NCBI GenBank assembly: GCA_947507155.1
Contig: CANNOC010000002.1
Span: 1-64,000, forward strand
Reading direction: 5' to 3'
Source of the DNA: an uncultured Collinsella sp.
GTDB lineage: Bacteria; Actinomycetota; Coriobacteriia; Coriobacteriales; Coriobacteriaceae
Length of the DNA: 64,000 nt
The translations under genes and the position numbers were made by a program. Shown here piece after piece: positions 54,918 through 64,000 of the stretch. A model generated the notes under the pieces. That model was not told the origin of the DNA. It did no database searches and worked only from the letters and a program-made list of their open reading frames with translations. The stretch's first letter is position 1; the number at the start of each line of letters is the position of its first letter.

Positions 54918-56413
54918 GAGTTTCTCCTTTGGGACGTGTCGCTGGCGTTAAGCGGGATGGACACCGCAAGCGTAAAGGGCTGGGCAGCATGGACCTCTAG
55001 GCTGCCACCCAGATCTTGCGCGACATGCCTCATACCTGGGATACCCGTTCCCTCGCGATACGATACGGGGGCCGGGGACCCGTCGTTAGAAATCGTCATG
55101 CGCGCAATGCCGTCAGCATCCGCCCCCTCCTGCCACAGGCGCACATGGACCCGATGCGCCTGCGCATGCTTGGTGGCATTGGTCGAGGCCTCGCGGATAA
55201 TCTGCAAAAATGCGGCGGCGACACGCGCGTCCTCAGGCAGCGCACCCTCAACATCGATCTGCACACTCACCAGGCCAAAAGCATGGACGATATCACCCAG
55301 CTGCTCTGCAGGCTCGCTGGCACCGCCACTGCGCAAATCGGCGGCAATTGAGCGCAGCAACGGGTCAATCTGCTCGAGCGACTCGTCGTCCAGGCGCCCC
55401 TCCTCCAAATAGCGATGGAGAATGGACAGGCGCTGCCCGATCACATCGTGAACGCGGGCACGCATACGTAGGTAGGCCGCATTGTCGGCAACCTTTTTGA
55501 CTTCTTCGATCTGGGCCTGGAGCTCTTGGCCCGCAAGCTCAAGCAGGTGATTGGCTTGCGCCAGGCGGTCGTGGGCATGCGCATACTCCGTCACGTCCAG
55601 TCCGATAATGCGCTCGAACGAACGGCCCGAAACCATAACACGATCGCACACAAACAGGCGAATCTCGGCGGGAGAGACCTCGATTACCGCACGCGCCTCA
55701 CCAAAACGGTCCAGATTAATCCGCACACGGTTCCTACTGCTTTCGGGCATTTGCATGCTAAGTTTGCGCAGGTCGTTCCATGTGCCGCTCATGTCGCGTA
55801 GATCGGTTGGCATGTGAAGCTCAACGAGGTTTTTGCGCATGCAGCGGTTCATGAGCAGCGGACGGCCCCTCTGGTCTAGATACAGGATGCCCACGGGAAT
55901 CACGTTGATGGTCTCGATCGTCGAGAACGCAGTGATATCCTCCTGGCGGTTACGGACGTCCATCAAGAGCGCCGCGATGGAACGGAACAGGAAGAACGCT
56001 CCCTCTGCGATAAGGACAACAGTCCACGCCGGGCCCATGGCAAAAACCACCGGTGGTGTAACGGCGACAACAAGCAACAGCTCGACCAGCATGACGGGGC
56101 GACGATAGTGCACCATAAGTACCACGCCATAAGCAAAGATTGCGGCATTGAGCCACAACGCTCCGCCCATTGCCCTGGCGCAAACGTCAAGCGGCGCCAC
56201 CAGATACGAGCCAGACGACGCGAATAGGATAAGCGCCGAAACCACCAGGTGAAGCACAAGGCTCGCCTCGTAGGCGCAAATCCCCTTACGGTTATAGGAC
56301 GAGCGGCGCGATGCGATGAGCGGGACGTGAATCGTCTGCAAACACGCAGCCAGGGCAAAGACAACATCGAGCGCAACGATTTGGGGAAGGATAAGCGAAA
56401 TCTGCATCGTCAC
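54914..56413 (-). CDS. sensor histidine kinase (HisKA_3 type)
   Basis: A 499-residue membrane kinase. About five membrane segments (about 5-155), a PAS-like region (about 165-275), a coiled coil (about 278-310), a dimerisation/phosphotransfer segment with phospho-His in RMRARVHDVIGQRLS, and an ATPase domain with N box IIREASTNATKHAQ and G box GTGIPGMRHVAQDLGG. It pairs with the response regulator downstream. Start overlaps the preceding gene stop by 4 nt. Confidence 0.92.
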   Translation of the reverse strand: MTMQISLILPQIVALDVVFALAACLQTIHVPLIASRRSSYNRKGICAYEASLVLHLVVSALILFASSGSYLVAPLDVCARAMGGALWLNAAIFAYGVVLMVHYRRPVMLVELLLVVAVTPPVVFAMGPAWTVVLIAEGAFFLFRSIAALLMDVRNRQEDITAFSTIETINVIPVGILYLDQRGRPLLMNRCMRKNLVELHMPTDLRDMSGTWNDLRKLSMQMPESSRNRVRINLDRFGEARAVIEVSPAEIRLFVCDRVMVSGRSFERIIGLDVTEYAHAHDRLAQANHLLELAGQELQAQIEEVKKVADNAAYLRMRARVHDVIGQRLSILHRYLEEGRLDDESLEQIDPLLRSIAADLRSGGASEPAEQLGDIVHAFGLVSVQIDVEGALPEDARVAAAFLQIIREASTNATKHAQAHRVHVRLWQEGADADGIARMTISNDGSPAPVSYREGTGIPGMRHVAQDLGGSLEVHAAQPFTLAVSIPLNASDTSQRRNS

Positions 56414-58293
56414 TCACCCGCCCTCGGCATCAAGACGATCATGCGCAGCTGGCCGGGCTCGCCCTCAAGGCGGTATGCCACGTTGCGCCCTTGCAGAGCG
56501 CTTTCGAGCTCTTGCGCAGCGGGCGTCTGCGAAAGATCTGCATCATCGTTGGAAAAAAGCGTGGCGCGCAGCTCGACACTGCATCGGTCATGGTCGCCCA
56601 AGTGATACATAAGCGCCGGATGGTCGGTGGTGTAGGCAAAAAACGCAAAGTCATACACGCAGTCGTACAGGGCGCTTACCGTACTGGCGTGCATCGGGCG
56701 CCGTATGGCGATAATCGAGGCGCAATCGATATCGATGGTGCGCAGGTCGCTTGCGAGTTCGTTGGCAATGAGCTGAATGCGGTCGCGATCAAAACCGCTC
56801 TCCCCGTGCTGTGCCAACGTGAGCGACCCCTTGCGCTTGCAATAGGCGACGAGCATCTTGGCGCGCTGCAGCATGCGGTAACGCTCGTGCGAAGACGCTT
56901 CGTCGGTCAACGGCGGCAGCGAGCTCAGCAGGTCGTACATCCCTTCGAGCGCGCGGGCAAGCGCCTGGTCCACGTCTTGGACCAGCAAGGTCTCGGCCTC
57001 TTGATCTGCCAAATGCGTCTTAAGGTCGTAGTCGGCGGCGAGCAGCTCGTTTTGACGCTGCAGCTCCATGCGACGATGTGCCAGTTCACGGTTAAGCTCG
57101 TTGAGCTCCGACACGTCTTGGGCAAGCAGCGCCGATCCACCCAGCAGCGGAAAGGCACGGTACATCACATTGGGATCGGACGCCACGGCAAAGGCGTGGG
57201 CGCGGCCGTGCTCCTGGGTCCGCAACTCCTCGCGCACGCCTACCGGCATTGGCTTTGACACCGGCGTGGCATAGACCTCCTGCAGGTCGCGCGTTAGAAC
57301 TTTGAGGTCGAGCGGCAAGGTGTCGAAGATGCCGGCGATGTCGTGATACGACGGAATGACACCGCAATCGAGACAGATTTCCATCGCCACCACGCACAGG
57401 ACGCAATAGACGAGCGAAAAGTTGAGCCTCCATGCCCAGGGCACGCGCAACGCATAGGAGATGGCAAAGAATGCGCCGCCCAGCAGTACGAGCGCCGCCG
57501 TGCCCGAGAAACGCTGGATGCGAAAGGAAGAGGACCGACCAACCAGGATAAAAAAGGCCACGAAGTCAAAGGCCGTCCACACGAGGACGGCGAAATAACC
57601 CCAGCCGTACGTGTAATCGTTGCTCCAGGTGTCGCTTGTGCGATCAAAGCGGAAGACCTGCTGATGAAAATCGTTGGTGAGCACAAATCCGATAAGCAGG
57701 ATGGCCACAATCCACAGCGCAGCGCAGTAGCGGCGACCCAGACGGTGTTGCTCCAGGCCCGCAAGGCGCAGACCACACAACTGGTAGAGCAGCGGAATGA
57801 GCGTCATGGGCACGTAGTACAGGTACCACAGCACGGTGGCATAGAACGGCGTGAACGACTTGTACTTGAGAATGACTTCGATCATCCACAGGGCGCAGAT
57901 GGTGGCGACGGCAACAAGGCGGCGACGCAACACATAGTCCAAACAGCGCAGATAGACCGATACGCCCCAGATCGAAAATACAATTGCGGCGACAAGCAGC
58001 GGGAGAGAGCTCGAATGGGCGAGCGCATCCACGACCTCTTCGGACACCTTGCTATAGGCGGGCACGGCGTTAGAAAGTTTGGGGTCGAAGGCGAACAGCG
58101 CCGGCAAGACCGCCAAAAGCATGAGGAACAGTGCGGTGATGGCGCCGGCGATAGCAAAGACACGGTGACGATATGCACGGTGCGTTATACCAACCAGGAA
58201 TCGCGGCATGGCGAACAGCCTGCCGCCCCTGGGATCCGCCACGGGTGCGGATCGGGCGGCCGCGTGGCCGATATGTCGCTCGCGGGTACCCAT
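56410..58293 (-). CDS. 7TM sensor with degenerate kinase-like domain
   Basis: About 627 residues. Eight or so hydrophobic segments (about 30-330) resemble the 7TM sensor module of Clostridial and coriobacterial kinases; a PAS-like region and coiled coil (about 345-440) follow. The helical segment (about 465-510) has YRMLQRAKMLVAYCKRKGSL and lacks a phospho-His; the N-box position reads ALYDCVYDFAFFAY without Asn, and no G box is visible, so it is probably a catalytically dead partner. Start uncertain: ATG 58293 lies about 10 nt after a TACACT hexamer; ATG 58209 has AGG 9 nt upstream. First gene of a three-gene operon with 4-nt overlaps. Confidence 0.75.
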   Translation of the reverse strand: MGTRERHIGHAAARSAPVADPRGGRLFAMPRFLVGITHRAYRHRVFAIAGAITALFLMLLAVLPALFAFDPKLSNAVPAYSKVSEEVVDALAHSSSLPLLVAAIVFSIWGVSVYLRCLDYVLRRRLVAVATICALWMIEVILKYKSFTPFYATVLWYLYYVPMTLIPLLYQLCGLRLAGLEQHRLGRRYCAALWIVAILLIGFVLTNDFHQQVFRFDRTSDTWSNDYTYGWGYFAVLVWTAFDFVAFFILVGRSSSFRIQRFSGTAALVLLGGAFFAISYALRVPWAWRLNFSLVYCVLCVVAMEICLDCGVIPSYHDIAGIFDTLPLDLKVLTRDLQEVYATPVSKPMPVGVREELRTQEHGRAHAFAVASDPNVMYRAFPLLGGSALLAQDVSELNELNRELAHRRMELQRQNELLAADYDLKTHLADQEAETLLVQDVDQALARALEGMYDLLSSLPPLTDEASSHERYRMLQRAKMLVAYCKRKGSLTLAQHGESGFDRDRIQLIANELASDLRTIDIDCASIIAIRRPMHASTVSALYDCVYDFAFFAYTTDHPALMYHLGDHDRCSVELRATLFSNDDADLSQTPAAQELESALQGRNVAYRLEGEPGQLRMIVLMPRAGE

Positions 58294-58365
58294 AGTGCTT
58301 TTAGTGTACCGACAGGTGGGCCCAAAAAGCGGGCCACATGTCCCAAAATCCGCAGACGGCAAGAC

Positions 58366-58401
58366 GCCCGGCGAGCATTAACTACTCGCCGGGCGCCTTG
58401 G
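58366..58401 (-). terminator. hairpin downstream of the GH1 gene
   Basis: GCCCGGCGAG and CTCGCCGGGC pair around a 10-nt loop. T-tracts are short on both strands, so strength is uncertain. Confidence 0.6.
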
Positions 58402-58435
58402 TTAGGAGGCTATGAAGTTGAGTGTCTCAGCTTCC

Positions 58436-59878
<1,443 letters not shown>

Positions 59879-59901
59879 TCATGCGCTGTTGTCATAGGCT
59901 C

Positions 59902-59930
59902 AGTATCCCTGCAAACAACGCGTCGCTCAA
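59902..59930 (-). promoter_or_regulatory. candidate GH1 promoter
   Basis: On the minus strand TTGAGC (59930-59925), 17-nt spacer, GATACT (59907-59902), about 35 nt upstream of the ATG. Confidence 0.5.
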
Positions 59931-59946
59931 CGGCAACGGCACAGGC

Positions 59947-60009
59947 CGATACTTCTTTTCGCGTGCAGGCACCCGGCAGCCACCCCGCCTGACACTTTTT
60001 GATACCCAC
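59947..60009. promoter_or_regulatory. two-box site shared with the rpiR upstream region
   Basis: CGATACTTCTTTTCGCG at 59947 and CTGACACTTTTTGATACC at about 59989-60006 with a 25-nt gap, matching 36633-36695 in box sequence and exact spacing. It lies upstream of the -35 hexamer, which would suit an activator or a looping repressor. Confidence 0.65.
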
Positions 60010-60012
60010 CTG

Positions 60013-60057
60013 CCCCAGCCACCGCAAAGGGGACAGTCACCTTTGTGATGGCTGGGG
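60013..60057. repeat. repeat family A palindrome (diverged)
   Basis: CCCCAGCCACCGCAAAGG and CCTTTGTGATGGCTGGGG form a longer-armed version of family A. Confidence 0.8.
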
Positions 60058-60063
60058 CCCGTT

Positions 60064-60202
60064 TGTCTTGATCTGTAACAGGTAGACCGCCAAAACCGGG
60101 CCTGGTGTTACAGATCGAGATTTTTCGGGCGGCCCTCTGCAGTTTGTCTAAATCTGTAACAGGTAGAGACGATTTAGCCCGCTAGATGTTACAGATTGAG
60201 AC
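60064..60202. repeat. repeat family B: two tandem hairpins
   Basis: Two hairpins (60064-60121, 60145-60202) with the same TCTGTAACA/TGTTACAGA arms as the three at 4994-5211, again beside a family A copy. With the promoter and boxes this accounts for the 59867-60210 gap. Confidence 0.85.
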
Positions 60203-60210
60203 AGAAGATT

Positions 60211-60855
60211 CTAGTCCACGGTGATGTCGAGGTTCTTTCCGATGAGGCCCACGTAGCCGCCTTCGGCTGCCTTGGGGCTGTCGGCGTGGCAGAGGACCCA
60301 CTTGTCGGCCTTCCAGTAGCAGTAGCTGTCGCCGGCCGCGGGCATGTCGACCGCAGTCTCGGGACGCGGACCGTTGGTACCTGCCGGCAGTGCGACCATC
60401 ACCTGGAAGCCACCGTCGTCGACCATGCACGGCGTGTAGTGGAGCGTGGTGTTGAAGACCTCGACAACCTTGCCCGCCGGCACGCGGAACGCCTTGACGC
60501 ACACGGTGTCGAGCTTGCCGTCCTCGATCTCCCAGCGATGCGCCACAAGCAGGATAAAGTCGCGAGCGCCCAGGTTGAATTCGCTGGCGCGGTGATACTC
60601 CAGGCAGTTGAGCTGCGTGTTATGGCCGTTGCACCAGCCCAGTTGGAAGGGGCGGCCGCCAAACATGAGAAAGCCCAGTTTATCGGCATCCTTGACGCCC
60701 TCGAGCTCCGGCGCGCTTGCAACGTACTTGCTGCCCTCGGGAATGGGCGTGGCAGAGAGCGCCTCGAGCACGGGCGACGTGAGCTCGGACGGAACGTCAT
60801 CCCAAACGTTGCCATAGGATTTGAACTCGGGATCGTTGACAGAGTAGATATGCAT
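60211..60855 (-). CDS. DUF4867 family protein
   Basis: A 214-residue soluble protein that I place in DUF4867, a beta-rich probable cupin-like family of unknown activity found near sugar-use genes. Features: LGWCNGHNTQLNCLEYHRASEFNLG, a central run with His/Glu that could bind metal, and PAGKVVEVFNTTLHYTPC. The ATG at 60855 has AGGAG 5 nt upstream; an upstream in-frame GTG overlaps that site. It precedes GH1 on the same strand but is separated by repeats and the GH1 promoter. Confidence 0.75.
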   Translation of the reverse strand: MHIYSVNDPEFKSYGNVWDDVPSELTSPVLEALSATPIPEGSKYVASAPELEGVKDADKLGFLMFGGRPFQLGWCNGHNTQLNCLEYHRASEFNLGARDFILLVAHRWEIEDGKLDTVCVKAFRVPAGKVVEVFNTTLHYTPCMVDDGGFQVMVALPAGTNGPRPETAVDMPAAGDSYCYWKADKWVLCHADSPKAAEGGYVGLIGKNLDITVD

Positions 60856-60939
60856 GTTCACTCCTGTTCGTAAATGTGACTATACAAACATTCTAGAACA
60901 AACATGAGCGATTTTGAACGCTCGTCCTGACCACTCAAC

Positions 60940-60972
60940 AAAAAGGCGCCCCCGCATAAGCGAAGGCGCCCA
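60940..60972 (-). terminator. luxS terminator
   Basis: GGCGCC arms with an inner stem are followed by TTTTTG on the minus strand, about 30 nt past the luxS stop. Confidence 0.85.
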
Positions 60973-60999
60973 ATGCGCGCGTTTTGGACGATAAAGCCC

Positions 61000-61488
61000 T
61001 TATACCTGCTGATAGTGCAGGTGCTTCTCGTCGATATTGGCCAGGTCGCGGTCGAGGTAGCGGCGCGCAAGCCAGTTAGCCATGGGAAGGTTCTGGTCCA
61101 GGTAGTTGCCGCACTCCTCGGGAGCGGCACCGGGGACATCGCCCTCAAAGCCAGCGACAAACTCGAACAGCTCACGCACGAGCGGCAGGATCTCCTCGCT
61201 CGTCAGCCCACCAAAGACAACCAGGTAAAAGCCCGTGCGGCAGCCCATGGGGCCAAAGTAAACAATGCGGCTCGACCACTCGGCATGGTTGCGAAGGAAC
61301 GTCGCGCCCAGGTGCTCGATGGTGTGGCACTCGGCCGTGTTCATGACCGGCTCCTTGTTGGGCGTGGTCAGGCGCAGGTCAAACGTAGTGACGGCAGCAC
61401 CGGTCGCCGGATCGCGGTCGATGCGGCTCACATAAACGCCGGGCTCAAGCAATAGATGATCAACGGAAAAGCTGGCGATGCGCTCCAT
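61000..61488 (-). CDS. luxS: S-ribosylhomocysteine lyase (LuxS)
   Basis: A 162-residue LuxS, splitting S-ribosylhomocysteine to homocysteine and the AI-2 precursor DPD. The metal ligands HTIEH at about 55-59 and a later Cys in EECGN are present, as is the GCRTGFY motif with the catalytic Cys. Length normal. The gene is single with its own terminator; no pfs lies beside it. Confidence 0.97.
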   Translation of the reverse strand: MERIASFSVDHLLLEPGVYVSRIDRDPATGAAVTTFDLRLTTPNKEPVMNTAECHTIEHLGATFLRNHAEWSSRIVYFGPMGCRTGFYLVVFGGLTSEEILPLVRELFEFVAGFEGDVPGAAPEECGNYLDQNLPMANWLARRYLDRDLANIDEKHLHYQQV

Positions 61489-61565
61489 GGCAGATCCTCT
61501 CGATAGTCAAATTGGAACAGGGCTCTTTTAGCTGGTTCGAATGGTCGCACCAATCATACCAGTCA

Positions 61566-61630
61566 AAAAAGCCCCGTCCCAAATAAGCTACCTGGGACGA
61601 GGACCAATGAGTTTTTAATCCCCGTCCCAG
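61566..61630 (-). terminator. hairpin region after the FGGY kinase gene
   Basis: CTGGGACGAGGA (61592-61603) pairs with TCCCCGTCCCAG (61619-61630), followed on the minus strand by GGGACGGGGCTTTTTT. This may terminate the kinase transcript. Part of it resembles a motif at about 34853. Confidence 0.55.
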
Positions 61631-61640
61631 AAAAACCATT

Positions 61641-63131
61641 CTAGGCTGTGTAGGCAATCGTTGATTTCACGGCGTGACGCCAGCCGGCGATCTTCTTGGC
61701 GCGCTCGTCGGCGGTCATGGCAGGCTCCACGATGCCGCGGGCGCCGTAGACGTCGACGACATCGCGCGTGTACATGTCCAGCGCAATACCGCAGGCCCAG
61801 GCCGCACCCAGACCGCTCATCTCGTCGTTGCTCGCGATGCGGATGGGCGAGCCAACCAAGTCGCTCTCAAACTGCATCAGGTACGCGTCGCGCGTGGGGC
61901 CGCCGTCAACACGAAGCTCGGCCAGCGCCGCGCCCGAATCCTCGACCATCGCATCGATCACGTCAAAGATTTGATAGGCGATCGACTCGTCGGCGGCCTT
62001 CACGAACTCCGCGCGACCCGTGGTGCGCGTCATGCCAAAGACGCAGCCCTCGGCGTCACTCGCCCAGTGCGGCGCGCCCAAACCGGTAAACGCCGGCACA
62101 AAGTAGACGCGGCTCGCCGGATTGGCGGCGTAGCACAGGTCGGTAACCTCCTCGGGGTTATTGATGAGTTCCAGATCGTCGCGCAGCCACGTCTTGACGG
62201 CGCCGGCGTAGCTCACGTTGCCCTCGAGCACGTACTCGGTCACACCGTCCATGCGCCATGCGAGCGAGCTCGAAAGCCCGTGCGAGCTGGCAACGAACTC
62301 GTCGCCGACGTTCATCATGACCGAGCTGCCTGTGCCATAGGTCGCCTTGGCCATGCCGCGGCTGTGGCAGCCCTGCGCGAACAAGGCCGCATGGCTGTCG
62401 CCCAGCACGCCGTGAATGGGCACGGGCGCCGGCAAAAAGCCGCCCAGGTCCGTCATGCCGAACAGGCCATCGGAATCGGTCACCTGCGGCAGGCAGGCCA
62501 CATCGACGCCAAAGACCTCGCACACCGGCTCGCTCCAGCAGCCACGGCGCAGGTCAAAGAGCTGCGTGCGGCTGGCGTTGGACCAGTCGCAGCGGAACTC
62601 CGCGCCGCCCGTGAGCGTCCAGACCACCCAGGCATCAATGGTGCCCAGACACAGCTCGCCTGCCGCGGCAGCCTCGGCAGCAGCGGGAACGTTCGCGAGG
62701 ATCCAGGCCATCTTGCCCGCCGGATAGTAGGGCGAGAGCACCAGGCCCGTCGTGTCGCGCACCAGCTCGGCCACACCCTCGCGCGCGGCCAGCTTGTCGC
62801 ACAGCCCGCGGGCGCGGGCGCACTGCCACACCACGGCGTCGCACAGCGGCTCGCCCGTCATGCGGTTCCAGGCAACGGTGGTCTCGCGCTGGTTGGAGAT
62901 GCCGATGCCGGCGATGTCGGCCGGGTCGACCCCGGTCTCCTCCACCACGGCACGCGCCACGGCCAGCACATTGGCGGCAATCTCGACCGGATCATGGCTC
63001 ACCCAGCCGGCCTCGTTGACAATCTGGCGATGCGAGCGATCGGCACGATGAATCAGATGGCCGCCCTCGTCTACCAGCAGCGCCTTGGTGCCCTGCGTGG
63101 ATTGATCAATTCCGATGATGTATTTGCTCAT
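61641..63131 (-). CDS. FGGY-family kinase, glycerol kinase-like
   Basis: A 496-residue FGGY kinase. Motifs of glycerol kinases: GIDQSTQGTKALLVD, GISNQRETTVAWNR, GWVSHDPVEI, SPYYPAGKMAWIL, VPAFTGLGAPHW and the C-terminal GGPTRDAYLMQFESDL. The first motif departs from the usual GIDQGTTS, so another polyol or ketose is possible. The ATG at 63131 has GGGAG 5 nt upstream. It lies directly downstream of a split transketolase, hinting at a pentose or polyol pathway. Confidence 0.85.
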   Translation of the reverse strand: MSKYIIGIDQSTQGTKALLVDEGGHLIHRADRSHRQIVNEAGWVSHDPVEIAANVLAVARAVVEETGVDPADIAGIGISNQRETTVAWNRMTGEPLCDAVVWQCARARGLCDKLAAREGVAELVRDTTGLVLSPYYPAGKMAWILANVPAAAEAAAAGELCLGTIDAWVVWTLTGGAEFRCDWSNASRTQLFDLRRGCWSEPVCEVFGVDVACLPQVTDSDGLFGMTDLGGFLPAPVPIHGVLGDSHAALFAQGCHSRGMAKATYGTGSSVMMNVGDEFVASSHGLSSSLAWRMDGVTEYVLEGNVSYAGAVKTWLRDDLELINNPEEVTDLCYAANPASRVYFVPAFTGLGAPHWASDAEGCVFGMTRTTGRAEFVKAADESIAYQIFDVIDAMVEDSGAALAELRVDGGPTRDAYLMQFESDLVGSPIRIASNDEMSGLGAAWACGIALDMYTRDVVDVYGARGIVEPAMTADERAKKIAGWRHAVKSTIAYTA

Positions 63132-63172
63132 GTACTCTCCCATTCCTTCCGTCAAATCGAAGACGACCTGAC

Positions 63173-63294
63173 GGACAAGGAGCGAGCGGCCGTCAAGTGC
63201 CGCAGATTGCCGTGAAAGAGGAGCGCCGTGTACTCTGTGTACGCAAGCGACGGTTTGAACGGCAAGGTGCGGTGCTTGGCGGCCGCGCAGCGTC
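63173..63294 (-). ncRNA. structured 3' element D, copy 5 (3' of transketolase gene)
   Basis: A long outer stem (GCGGCCG...CAAG with CTTG...CGGCCGC), inner stem TTGCCGT with ACGGCAA around AAAGAGGAGCG...GTTTGAA, and the GCAGCGTC box at 63287-63294, 8 nt from the transketolase stop. Lacks the extra 12-bp hairpin, as copy 2 does. It lies between the transketolase and kinase genes. Confidence 0.55.
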
Positions 63295-63302
63295 TGTTTC
63301 TA

Positions 63303-64000
63303 CTAGTTGCCGAGGAATTCGGCAACGGTCTTGGCGATTCCGACACCCGTCAGGCCGTAGTGTGCAAAGACCTCGGGGCTCGTGCCGGTGATGACCGGCG
63401 CGTCGGGCAGGGAGAGGCACTTGACCGGGCGCGGGCAATGCTCACCCACCACCTGCGCGACCATAGAGCCCAGACCGCCGAAGGGGCTGTGCTCCTCGAC
63501 GGTCACGACGGCGCGCGTGGCACCGGCGGCCTCAATCACGGCCTCGGCGTCGAGCGGCTTGACGCAGTACATGTCGAGTACCGTTGCCGAGATGCCCTGC
63601 TCGGCCAGCAGGTCGGCAGCGTCCACGGCATGGCGGACCATCTCGCCGGTAGCGACGAGCGCTACATCGGTGCCGCGGCGTACCCAGGTGGCGCGATCCA
63701 TCTGGAACGGGCACTCGTCCTCGGTGTACACGTCCTCGACCGGGTTGCGGCCCACGCGGATGTAGGCCGGTTTGTTATCGGCGACCAGGGCCCGCACGAG
63801 CTCGGCGGTCTGGAAGCGGTCGCTCGGCAGATACACGCGCATGTTGGGAATCGCGCTCATGGCGGCGATATCCTGCGCGGAGTGATGGCTCATGCCCAAG
63901 GCGCCGTAGGACACGCCGCCCGAAATGCCGATGAGCTTGACGTTGGTGTTGGAGTACGAGACGTCGACCTTGCACTGCTCATACGAGCGCGTGGTCACAA
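63303..64000 (-). CDS. transketolase C-terminal subunit (partial)
   Basis: The last 231 or so residues of a split transketolase. The pyrimidine-binding part (SYSNTNVKLIGISGGVSYGALGMSHHSAQDIAAM) is followed by the C-terminal domain (GTDVALVATGEMV, VVTVEEHSPFGGLGSMVAQ). The frame runs off the right edge, so the true start and the catalytic Glu region are outside. Split transketolases have a separate thiamine-binding N-terminal subunit, expected just upstream. Confidence 0.9.
   Translation of the reverse strand, partial: VTTRSYEQCKVDVSYSNTNVKLIGISGGVSYGALGMSHHSAQDIAAMSAIPNMRVYLPSDRFQTAELVRALVADNKPAYIRVGRNPVEDVYTEDECPFQMDRATWVRRGTDVALVATGEMVRHAVDAADLLAEQGISATVLDMYCVKPLDAEAVIEAAGATRAVVTVEEHSPFGGLGSMVAQVVGEHCPRPVKCLSLPDAPVITGTSPEVFAHYGLTGVGIAKTVAEFLGN

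Noticed and set aside
63173..63294. Simple transcription terminator for transketolase
   Set aside because: No T-tract follows the main stem, and the closing GCAGCGTC box and nested stems match the repeated element instead.

Overview
The window looks like chromosomal DNA of a Collinsella-like gut actinobacterium (class Coriobacteriia); this is inference from content, not a database match. The DNA is GC-rich with strong Shine-Dalgarno sites. Heat-shock genes are arranged actinobacterially (dnaK-grpE-dnaJ-hspR). PTS sugar uptake, 2[4Fe-4S] ferredoxin, hydrogenase maturation genes, luxS and surface proteins with sortase-type or membrane tails point to an anaerobic, saccharolytic, Gram-positive organism. 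No rRNA, tRNA, transposase, phage or CRISPR locus was seen.

Layout. 0-2 kb: membrane-anchored acidic protein with a hexanucleotide tract, and a small proline-rich protein. 2-5 kb: clpB with an operator-like box shared with dnaK. 5-7 kb: two membrane or exported proteins among palindromic repeats. 7-9.4 kb: aconitase-family hydratase. 9.8-14.2 kb: dnaK-grpE-dnaJ-hspR. 14.6 kb: ferredoxin. 15-19 kb: nadA-nadB-nadC-niaR for de novo NAD synthesis, with a palindromic operator inside the nadA promoter. 19-20.6 kb: unknown protein, thioredoxin, small helical protein. 20.6-26.2 kb: nikR-hypF-hypC-hypD-hypE, nickel control and NiFe-hydrogenase maturation. 26.4-31.3 kb: a 1507-residue exported protein behind a cobalamin riboswitch. 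31.6-33.7 kb: C69-family dipeptidase with an LAKTG anchor. 34-38.5 kb: HAD phosphatase, lipoprotein, PTS IIA, RpiR-type regulator, pyrE. 38.7-41.8 kb: mgtA behind a possible leader peptide. 41.9-49.6 kb: glycan-use genes (ROK kinase, DUF4038 glycosidase, PTS IIBC, esterase, nucleoside-hydrolase-like protein). 49.9-54.2 kb: zinc-ribbon and SPFH cassette plus a lipoprotein. 54.3-58.3 kb: 7TM sensor, histidine kinase and LuxR-type regulator in one overlapping operon. 58.4-64 kb: GH1 6-phospho-beta-glucosidase, DUF4867 protein, luxS, FGGY (glycerol-type) kinase and the C-terminal subunit of a split transketolase running off the edge.

The genes suggest three connected themes: sugar import and breakdown (PTS, GH1, RpiR, kinases), protein quality control under HspR, and cofactor supply (NAD, nickel, B12). 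The most unusual signals are the riboswitch-controlled giant surface protein with an alpha/alpha-toroid domain like that of transcobalamin; a roughly 110-150 nt structured element repeated five times at the 3' ends of minus-strand genes with compensatory stem changes; two identically spaced boxes shared by the rpiR and GH1 upstream regions; and several other families of intergenic palindromes.
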